This document shows positions 5,753 through 11,271 of a stretch of DNA of 11,271 nucleotides, piece by piece. The DNA is taken from the NCBI GenBank assembly GCA_035527835.1, contig DATKZS010000163.1:1-11271 (forward strand), written 5' to 3'. Below the pieces are notes generated by a model that was not told the DNA's origin, ran no database searches, and saw only the letters and a program-made list of their open reading frames with translations. Both the position numbers and the translations under genes were made by a program. This DNA is from DATKZS01 sp035527835 [NCBI: bacterium] (GTDB lineage Bacteria; RBG-13-61-14). Within the stretch, counting starts at the first letter, position 1; each line of letters opens with the position of its first letter.

Positions 5753-7267
5753 ATGGGGGCCAGCCAAAAAATCACGGCCAGGGCCGACCAGGGCGCCCTG
5801 ACACTCACCAAGAACCTCCTCATGCTGGAACGCGGCAAGGGCGAGCTCCTGCTCCTCAACTCCTTTGACCCCCGGCCCCTCTACATCAAGCGCGGCCGCG
5901 ATTACATCAAAAAATTTCTCGACTCCCTGAAAAAGCCCCGGACCGCCGCCGCCATTAAAAAATCTTTCCCCCGCGATACCGAGCTCCTCAAAATGCTGAT
6001 GGCCCACCGCATCGTCATCACCGCCGCCGAACAAAAAAAAGGCCTGGACCGGACCGATATGGCTTACGATAAAAAGGCCCGCGACGACAAGAACGGCATG
6101 TCGCTCTATCTTCTCCTCTCCCAGTCCTGCAACCTGGGCTGCGTCTATTGCCTGAACGGCGTCAAGACCTACAAAAAGGACCGCAACCTCAAGATGAAGC
6201 CGGAGATAGCGTTCAAGAGCGTGGAGCGCTGCCTCCAAAGCCTGAACCCCAAGGGCAAGCTCGAAATCGTCTTCTTCGGCGGAGAGCCGCTCATGAATTG
6301 GCCGCTCGCCAAACAGGTCATCACCCATTGCGAGAAGAAGCTCAAGAAAAAATTCCCGGACAAGCCCATCCGCTACCACCTCACCAGCAACCTGACCATC
6401 ATGCCCCCGGACCTGATCCAATGGGCCAAGCGCTACAACATGACTTTCCTCTGCGACATTGACGGCCCGGCCAAAATCCACGACCAGTGCCGGCCCTTTG
6501 TCAACGGCAAGCCATCCCACGATCGCATCCTCAAGAACATCCGGCGGCTCCGCGAGGCCGGCCTTACCGTTGCCCTCCGCACCACCGTCACCTCCAAGAA
6601 CCAGGACCACATGTTGGAGGTCGCCAAACACCATAAAAAAATCGGCGCCCGCGGCTCGGCCTTCGTGCCCGTAAACCCGGTGAACTCCGACGAGGACATT
6701 TTGTCGGAAGACCTGATCCCGTCAACGGCCAAGCTGCTCGACGGCCTGGCCAAGGTCTACAAGAGCAAGACCTGGAGCACCCAGGACCTGTTCCCCTTCA
6801 ATGTTTACGCCTCTCACCTCGCGGGCGGCGGCCGGTCGGTGCTCGGCTGCGGCGCGCCTTACGGCAACACCCCGGTGGTGGACGTGAACGGCGACGTGTA
6901 CCCCTGCATCTACCTGGTCGGGATCAAGCGCTTTTACATGGGCAACATCATGGACGAGACGTATCCGGACAATGGCGTTCTCGACTGGATGATGGATTTC
7001 CTCCACGTGGACAACATCAAGGAGTGCAAGGCCTGCGTCTGGCGTTACATCTGCGGCGGAGGCTGTCCCGTCGGCAAGCTGACCGTCTTTGAAAATGAGC
7101 GCGCCGGCAAAAAGACGGTAAAATACGCGAACAGCATCCGTTGCGACTACACCAAAAAAATCATAGAATTGATGCTCTGGGACCTGGCCCGGGAGACGGC
7201 GGCGTCCGTGACCAAGGGCAATTCCGGCAAAACCGCCGGGGCGAATAATATGGCCATCAACTGCTGA
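5753..7267 (+). CDS. Radical SAM/SPASM peptide maturase
   Basis: This predicted 504-residue enzyme uses S-adenosylmethionine and iron-sulfur clusters to modify a peptide, most likely the Cys-rich product of the next gene. The radical SAM site is C126-x3-C130-x2-C133 (CNLGCVYC), followed by the SAM-binding GGEP at 176-179. The C-terminal SPASM domain carries all seven auxiliary-cluster cysteines in the canonical pattern: C366-x13-G-x4-C385, then C425-x2-C428-x5-C434-x3-C438-x25-C464. Residues 1 to about 110, before the barrel, contain beta strands and helices that may be a PqqD-like peptide-recognition (RRE) domain; this is inferred. The ATG at 5753 is chosen over a TTG at 5738 because a G-rich GGGGGA precedes it, though the site is weak. 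The gene ends 17 bases before the peptide gene. The reaction (thioether, other C-S or C-C link) cannot be read from sequence. Confidence 0.92.
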   Translation: MGASQKITARADQGALTLTKNLLMLERGKGELLLLNSFDPRPLYIKRGRDYIKKFLDSLKKPRTAAAIKKSFPRDTELLKMLMAHRIVITAAEQKKGLDRTDMAYDKKARDDKNGMSLYLLLSQSCNLGCVYCLNGVKTYKKDRNLKMKPEIAFKSVERCLQSLNPKGKLEIVFFGGEPLMNWPLAKQVITHCEKKLKKKFPDKPIRYHLTSNLTIMPPDLIQWAKRYNMTFLCDIDGPAKIHDQCRPFVNGKPSHDRILKNIRRLREAGLTVALRTTVTSKNQDHMLEVAKHHKKIGARGSAFVPVNPVNSDEDILSEDLIPSTAKLLDGLAKVYKSKTWSTQDLFPFNVYASHLAGGGRSVLGCGAPYGNTPVVDVNGDVYPCIYLVGIKRFYMGNIMDETYPDNGVLDWMMDFLHVDNIKECKACVWRYICGGGCPVGKLTVFENERAGKKTVKYANSIRCDYTKKIIELMLWDLARETAASVTKGNSGKTAGANNMAINC

Positions 7268-7284
7268 GAGAACGGAGGAAAACA

Positions 7285-7611
7285 ATGAAAAGGCGGGAAA
7301 AAACAGGCGTGAAGGGGGCGGATGATTCGAAGAAAGGCTCGTCGCGGCGCGACTTCCTGCGTCAGACCGGCACGGCCATGCTCGTCACCAATTCGTACAT
7401 GGTCATCTCGGTCTTCACCGGCAGGAAAGCCCAGGCCGGAATGTGCGACGCCGGCTGCACCTCCGCCTGCGTGCAAAGCTGCACCAGCTCCACCGTCGTC
7501 GAGCCGCCGCCCTGCAGCTCATGCACCAGTTGCACCAGCTCCTGCACCGCCGACTGCACCAAGTGGTGCACCAGCGGATGCTGCATCAGTTGCACCCAAA
7601 GCACCCAGTAA
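7285..7611 (+). CDS. Tat-leader CXXX-repeat Cys-rich peptide, putative RiPP precursor
   Basis: A 108-residue peptide with an excellent ribosome site (GGAGG 7274-7278, 6 bases from ATG), 17 bases downstream of the radical SAM maturase. Residues 20-26 (SRRDFLR) are a near-consensus twin-arginine motif, followed by a mildly hydrophobic stretch (about 30-45) and an AQA cleavage site (49-51). The mature 57 residues hold 13 cysteines. Block one is C54, C58, C62, C66 (strict CxxxC). Then comes a TSSTVVEPPP linker. Block two is C77, C80, C83, C87, C91, C95, C99, C100, C103. Eight of the 13 are followed by Thr. The spacing resembles CXXX-repeat peptides paired with radical SAM enzymes. Tat exports folded proteins, which fits modification in the cytoplasm before export. 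A metal-binding or disulfide-rich protein is the main alternative. Confidence 0.85.
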   Translation: MKRREKTGVKGADDSKKGSSRRDFLRQTGTAMLVTNSYMVISVFTGRKAQAGMCDAGCTSACVQSCTSSTVVEPPPCSSCTSCTSSCTADCTKWCTSGCCISCTQSTQ

Positions 7612-7626
7612 GCGGCTGATCCAAAC

Positions 7627-7660
7627 CGGCGGCGCGGCCGTTGTCGCGGCCGCGCCGCCG
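7627..7660 (+). terminator. Perfect 14-bp GC hairpin after the peptide gene
   Basis: CGGCGGCGCGGCCG (7627-7640) and its exact inverse CGGCCGCGCCGCCG (7647-7660) flank a 6-base TTGTCG loop, 15 bases after the peptide stop. All stem pairs are G-C, so the hairpin is very stable. No T-tract follows, so it may act as a Rho-independent-like stop, a partial attenuator or a 3' stabiliser that keeps peptide mRNA abundant relative to downstream glycosyltransferase mRNA. Confidence 0.75.
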
Positions 7661-7769
7661 TAGCCATTGGCCCCATTCCCATGATGGCCATTCCCCGCCC
7701 CGGCGCCCGCGCTTGTTTTATTTTCTCGATCGTCCCAAAATGTTCTTGCCGTCTAAAGGTAAAACACCC

Positions 7770-8816
7770 ATGAAAAACTATTTCCTGGAATGCGGCTATT
7801 GGCCGGAGCAGAGGCAAGAAGAGGACGGGGAAAATCATCTTGATGCCGGCGGTGTGAGCGCCGTCGCGGTGCGCAGGATCCTGGTGATCTTCTTCTGCGG
7901 CATCGGCGACATGGTGGTCTTCATCCCGGCCCTGGAAGAGCTGGGCCGTTTCTTCGGCCGGGCCCGCGTCTCGGTCATGGCCTCGCCGCCCGCGGACCAG
8001 GTGCTCATCCATCACCCGCGCGTCAACGCCGTGTTCACGATAGAAGCGCTACGCCGGAAAAATTTTCTCTCGCGCTTTGACTTCATCATCAACTTGAGCG
8101 GCGGCGACCGGAAAATCAACGACATGCTGCGCCGCTCGAACGTCAAGCACCTGCTCATCAAGCAGCGGCTATTCGACAAGAAATACCCCTTCCACGCGAG
8201 CGAGTATCATCTGGAGCTGGTAAAGGAAATCAAGGCGCTGTTTGATAAGCCGCTGGTTTACCTCGCCGGCGCCGAGCGGCGCGCCGCTATCCGGTATCTG
8301 CGCCGGATAAAACTGGACCCGAAAAAAGACCTGACCATCGCCGTCCACCCCGGCGCCGGAAACCCCCGCAAGAACTGGGACTGGAGACGCTTCGCCAAGG
8401 CCTGCGATCTCCTCACCCGCGACCACGGCGCCACAATACTCCTGCTCAGCGGGCCTGAAGAGCGGGAGCTGTGCTTACGGATCGCGCGCAAATCAACGGG
8501 CCGCATCGTGGTAGTTCAGGAGCCGCTGCGCCTGGTCGCCGCCCTCCTCGAATGCTGCGCGCTGCTCATCGCCAACGACTCCGGCGTCATGCACCTGGCC
8601 GCCGCCGTCGGCGTCCCCGTGGTCTGCCTCTTCAGCGCTTCCGTGTCCCAGCCCGACGTCTGGGGACCCCTCGCCGACAACCACCTCGTCATTTACAAGG
8701 GAACTCATGCCGCCATTACCGTCGAGGAAGTGATGCAGGGCGTGCGACTGCTGCTCCGGCGCAAATCCAAAATTCAGGGCCAGCCCCCGGCCCGTTCCAG
8801 TCTCTATTTGATATAG
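7770..8816 (+). CDS. Glycosyltransferase family 9 (heptosyltransferase-like)
   Basis: GT9 enzymes transfer heptose from ADP-heptose, typically onto lipopolysaccharide core at the inner face of the cytoplasmic membrane; other acceptors exist. From the ATG at 7770 the protein is 348 residues, normal for the family. An in-frame TTG at 7641 lies inside the hairpin loop and would add a non-conserved Arg/Pro-rich tail, so it is rejected; AAAGGT at 7755-7760 supports 7770. Motifs: N-terminal Rossmann start RILVIFFCGIGDMVVFIPAL (about 35-54), HPGAGNPRKNW donor-site region (about 192-202), LLLSGPEE (about 228), and ANDSGVMHLAAAVGVPVV (about 270-287), the most conserved GT9 segment. It is downstream of the Cys-rich peptide but behind a strong hairpin. 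It overlaps the convergent next gene by 13 bases. Acceptor unknown. Confidence 0.9.
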   Translation: MKNYFLECGYWPEQRQEEDGENHLDAGGVSAVAVRRILVIFFCGIGDMVVFIPALEELGRFFGRARVSVMASPPADQVLIHHPRVNAVFTIEALRRKNFLSRFDFIINLSGGDRKINDMLRRSNVKHLLIKQRLFDKKYPFHASEYHLELVKEIKALFDKPLVYLAGAERRAAIRYLRRIKLDPKKDLTIAVHPGAGNPRKNWDWRRFAKACDLLTRDHGATILLLSGPEERELCLRIARKSTGRIVVVQEPLRLVAALLECCALLIANDSGVMHLAAAVGVPVVCLFSASVSQPDVWGPLADNHLVIYKGTHAAITVEEVMQGVRLLLRRKSKIQGQPPARSSLYLI

Positions 8817-10876
8817 CCCAGGGCCTTCATGCGTCTGAGCATTTCCGGGTCCGGAACCACGGTCTCGTTCATGTCCATTTTCCCGGGCAATTGATCGAAG
8901 AAGCCCTCTAACCGCTCGCGCAGGGCATTCATTGGTTCCCGGTTGGCGGCGCGGGACGGATGCTGTTCCGCGGGGTCGGCCTCGAGATCGTAAAACTCGA
9001 ATTTCACGCCCTGCGACTTGAGATCGGTCTGCTCGATGAGCTTGTAGCGGTCGGTGATGAGCGCCCGCTGATAAAAGTCCTTGAGGCCCGTGCGGTGCGG
9101 GATGAAGCGGTCATCGTAGTTCTCGATTTTGGGGAGCTCGGAGACGGCAACGCCGGCGGTGGTTTCCGGCCTCTCCCCGTAAAGCAGGGGCAGGATCGAG
9201 GAGCCAAGCGCCCCGGCCGGCGCTTCCATCCCCAGGTATTCGAGGATGGTCGGGACAAGATCGAGGTTCTGCGTGACCTCGCTGACCACCCTTCCCGGTT
9301 GCGGCTTGGCGCCGTCGTAAATGATCAAGGGCACGCGGATCAATTCCTCGTAGAGCGAGTTCCCGTGGCCGAAAAGGCCGTGGTCCAGGAATTCCTCGCC
9401 ATGATCGGCGGTGACAACCACCAGGGTCTGGTCGAGAAGGCCCTTCTCTTTCAGGGCCTCCATCAAATCGCCGATGCAATGATCAACATACTGGATCTCG
9501 CCCTGGTGGAGGGAATGATAATAATCCACGTACTCGAATTTCGGCAGGGTCTTCAGCCCCGGGATCGGGCCCCAGGTGGCAAGGGCGCGGCCCAGGCCCA
9601 GCCACGGCAATTCCCGCGCGGGCGGCCGATTGATGTAGGACACGGGCGGCAAGTAAGGATCGTGAGGATCAATGTAGATGAGCCACATGAAAAACGGGCT
9701 CTCGCCGTGGGTATCGAGCCAGCCCAGGACGCGGCGGTTAACCTCTTCCCCGATGTTCATGCAATATAAATACAACAGAGGAGAGTGGACCTGGTGAAAG
9801 GAATCGAAGCCTCGGTTGAAGCCGTTATCGGCCCGGACGAGTTCATTGGCGGAAAAACCCGCGGTGCGCAGGCCATGACTCGAGATGATCTCGGCGAGCG
9901 TCTGCAAGCCGGGCTCCAGCATGTGCCGATATTCGGAGACGACACCGGTCTGGATGGGCATTTTCGAGGTGATGATCGAGGCCATGGAAGGCAAGGTCCA
10001 GGAGCTTTGAGCGTAATGCCGCTCGAAGAAGGCCCCGTGCGCGGCGAGCCGGGCCAGGTGGGGGCTGAGCCCCGGGCGCGAAGGATCATGGGAAATGTGG
10101 TCAAACCTCGTGGTATCAATCACCACCAGGATGACATTTCTTCGGGAACCAACCGGGGGCCGGGAGATGAAGCGGGGGGTGCTGATATAAACCTCGTCCC
10201 CGTCATGATCCGGAGGGGCGGACGAAGCGGGGCCGGCGGCTTGAACGGTCAAGCGCACCTTTTTGCCGGCCCATGCCGCCAGGTCCACGGTCCGGTCAGT
10301 CCAGCCGCTGCGCGGGCGGGGCAGGGTGATCGAGTCCGCCGCCACGGGCCGGGCGTCGCTTCCCTGCAAAATCAATTTTATCAATACCGAATTCCCCGAG
10401 CCCCGCGATCTGCTTACCCCCACGCCGAAAGTGAACCAGGACGACTCCGGAACCGTGACCTCCATGGATATTTCCTTGCCCAACGGCAGCGCCATGCAAG
10501 TGCGGGCCTCGGAATTGATGTCCACGAGCATCGGGAACCGGGCATTGCCCGCCCGCGCCGGAGAGAGGTCTTTGCCGAAACAGTTCAGGCAGCTCACATT
10601 GTCGTTCTGCCTGCTGTACAGCGGGACCGTAACGATGGCCAACACCAGCCACAACAGGTAGGGAAGATAGATGAGGCGCGGCGGCAGCCGAGGCTGGAGC
10701 AGGCGGATCGCCATCAGGACCGCCAAGCCCGAGAAAAACGCCGCGACCAGCATGACCCGCTGGTAATGGAGCCCGTGCCAATAGGCATAGAAGGGGGTGG
10801 AAACGGCATAAGCCGCGCTCAATATTATTGCCAATAATGAGAATAATATTATCCGTATGGTGGAATGGGGCTTCAT
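8804..10876 (-). CDS. Membrane-anchored sulfatase-fold enzyme with Thr nucleophile
   Basis: A 690-residue protein of the sulfatase/alkaline phosphatase superfamily. Three N-terminal hydrophobic helices (about 8-28, 40-60 and 68-88) anchor it in the membrane. Residues about 95-235 look like a beta-rich domain (MEVTVPESSWFTFGVGV; WTDRTVDLAAWAGKKVRLTV). The catalytic domain runs from about 248. Metal-site residues are visible: D254 in LVVIDTTRFDH, D491-H492-G493 in TADHGEEF and GHG near 501. The nucleophile position reads SWTLPSMAS with Thr294 where formylglycine-type sulfatases have Cys or Ser. Thr at this site is used by phosphoethanolamine and phosphoglycerol transferases such as EptA and LtaS, so a phospho-transfer or hydrolysis role in the envelope is at least as likely as sulfate removal. 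The catalytic face would be periplasmic. An extended -10 promoter lies upstream. Confidence 0.88.
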   Translation of the reverse strand: MKPHSTIRIILFSLLAIILSAAYAVSTPFYAYWHGLHYQRVMLVAAFFSGLAVLMAIRLLQPRLPPRLIYLPYLLWLVLAIVTVPLYSRQNDNVSCLNCFGKDLSPARAGNARFPMLVDINSEARTCMALPLGKEISMEVTVPESSWFTFGVGVSRSRGSGNSVLIKLILQGSDARPVAADSITLPRPRSGWTDRTVDLAAWAGKKVRLTVQAAGPASSAPPDHDGDEVYISTPRFISRPPVGSRRNVILVVIDTTRFDHISHDPSRPGLSPHLARLAAHGAFFERHYAQSSWTLPSMASIITSKMPIQTGVVSEYRHMLEPGLQTLAEIISSHGLRTAGFSANELVRADNGFNRGFDSFHQVHSPLLYLYCMNIGEEVNRRVLGWLDTHGESPFFMWLIYIDPHDPYLPPVSYINRPPARELPWLGLGRALATWGPIPGLKTLPKFEYVDYYHSLHQGEIQYVDHCIGDLMEALKEKGLLDQTLVVVTADHGEEFLDHGLFGHGNSLYEELIRVPLIIYDGAKPQPGRVVSEVTQNLDLVPTILEYLGMEAPAGALGSSILPLLYGERPETTAGVAVSELPKIENYDDRFIPHRTGLKDFYQRALITDRYKLIEQTDLKSQGVKFEFYDLEADPAEQHPSRAANREPMNALRERLEGFFDQLPGKMDMNETVVPDPEMLRRMKALGYIK

Positions 10877-10956
10877 ATTATCCGTTCCGCGCCGTGAAAG
10901 CGCCTTCCGAACCCTGGCGTGGTCCCCCGGCCGGCGAGGTCTCGATAATAATATCT

Positions 10957-10965
10957 ATTATAACA
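10957..10965 (-). promoter_or_regulatory. Extended -10 promoter of the sulfatase-fold gene
   Basis: The minus strand reads TGTTATAAT here, a perfect TATAAT with the TGn extension. No good -35 box is found at 16-18 bases, which is usual for extended -10 promoters. Start near 10950 gives a leader of about 73 bases. The -10 is also half of an ATAATA/TATTAT inverted repeat (10945-10950, 10956-10961), a possible operator. Confidence 0.55.
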
Positions 10966-10992
10966 GTGCGGCCCAAAACAAACGAACCAGAA

Positions 10993-11200
10993 AACCGCCA
11001 AGGCGCCAAGAGCGCCAAGGTTCGCCAAGTAAAACCTGATGTTTCCTGGCGGCAAGTCTCGGAAAAAGACGCATCGCCTTGACTCCAACCTGCTTGGCGA
11101 ACCCGCTAACGGGAACGCCAAGAAAGATTAAACTGCCGGGAGGCCGGCTTGAGAATTTAATAAAAACATCGCCCTTGGCGCTCTTGGCGTCTTGGCGGTT
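10993..11200. repeat. Nested inverted repeats with 28-bp 'CGCCAAG' arms
   Basis: The 28-base arm at 10993-11020 (AACCGCCAAGGCGCCAAG...) is the inverse of 11173-11200 with a single mismatch. Inside it, GGTTCGCCAAG (11019-11029) is the exact inverse of CTTGGCGAACC (11093-11103), overlapping the outer arm by 2 bases. A further CCCG-CTAA-CGGG hairpin lies at 11102-11113. The arms are themselves built of repeated CGCCAAG units. Strings of this kind recur between genes in many environmental bacterial genomes and are often mistranslated as 'NRQDAKSAK' peptides. The whole is about 208 bases with no plausible gene, so it resembles a non-autonomous, MITE-like or REP-like element. Confidence 0.75.
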
Positions 11201-11271
11201 CTCCGGTCCGTTTATTTTGGACAGCACTGAACAAGGATATTAAGGATAAACAGGATGGGAAAAGTCTCGGA

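Larger units (their letters stand above)
10877..11271. other. Gene-free region upstream of the sulfatase-fold gene
   Basis: No supported gene. It holds, in order, the leader and extended -10 promoter of the minus-strand gene, the nested 'CGCCAAG' inverted repeats, and a terminal AT-rich stretch (about 11206-11262) with repeated GGATA/GGAT units (AAGGATATTAAGGATAAACAGGAT). Short open frames here only translate the repeats. Confidence 0.7.

Noticed and set aside
5606-6634. 342-codon minus-strand open frame
   Set aside because: Antisense to the radical SAM gene, whose CxxxCxxC and GGEP motifs show which strand is coding.
7641-7769. N-terminal extension of the GT9 protein from a TTG start
   Set aside because: The TTG sits in the loop of the 14-bp hairpin, the extension is Arg/Pro-rich and non-conserved, and the ATG at 7770 gives normal family length with a ribosome site.
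9785-10837. 350-codon plus-strand open frame
   Set aside because: Antisense to the sulfatase-fold gene; composition is that of a shadow frame.
8804-10876. Classical formylglycine arylsulfatase
   Set aside because: The nucleophile position is Thr, which cannot be converted to formylglycine, and no formylglycine-generating or anSME-type partner is established here; the SPASM enzyme pairs better with the Cys-rich peptide.
10993-11200. CRISPR array
   Set aside because: Only two arms in inverted orientation with no regular spacers and no cas genes.
10958-11227. Minus-strand frame translating as 'ENRQDAKSAKG...'
   Set aside because: It is the translation of the CGCCAAG repeat, a common false gene call in genomes carrying this repeat.

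Overview
The window is mostly GC-rich DNA with clean Shine-Dalgarno sites and sigma70-like promoters. It looks like a chromosome segment of an anaerobic or fermentative Gram-negative-type bacterium: it carries an acetate kinase, a radical SAM/SPASM enzyme, a heptosyltransferase-type glycosyltransferase and a membrane-anchored sulfatase-fold enzyme. REP-like palindromes and an 'AACCGCCAAG/GCGCCAAG' repeat pair sit between genes. I cannot name the genus. The first ~735 bases differ: one AT-rich gene for a membrane-anchored protein of unknown function, joined to the rest by a gene-free stretch that may contain the end of a decayed IS3-type element.

Layout: (1) 29-733, AT-rich unknown gene (+). 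(2) 734-1121, possible IS relic and an inverted repeat over the ackA stop codon. (3) 1122-2883, nitroreductase followed by acetate kinase (ackA), a two-gene minus-strand operon with its own promoter and a REP-like hairpin in the leader. (4) 3043-4917, exported GH31 glycosidase (+). (5) 5058-5588, a secreted Lys/Ala-rich protein with an 11-residue WTK repeat and paired CxxxC motifs, with a strong promoter and a probable terminator. (6) 5753-7611, a radical SAM/SPASM maturase and, 17 bases downstream, a 108-residue peptide with a twin-arginine leader and 13 cysteines in CxxxC/CxxC spacing, closed by a perfect 14-bp GC hairpin. (7) 7770-8816, a GT9 glycosyltransferase (+). (8) 8804-10876, a convergent membrane-bound sulfatase-fold enzyme (-) whose nucleophile position is Thr. 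(9) 10877-11271, its extended -10 promoter and nested inverted repeats.

The best candidate for an undescribed system is region 6. The maturase has the CxxxCxxC radical SAM site and all seven SPASM cysteines, and is paired with a CXXX-repeat peptide. The inferred model is cytoplasmic modification of Cys (thioether or related crosslinks), followed by export of the folded product through Tat and cleavage after an AQA site. The neighbouring Cys-paired secreted protein, GT9 enzyme and Thr-type phosphotransferase/sulfatase-like enzyme may add further envelope functions, but their link to the peptide is by proximity only.
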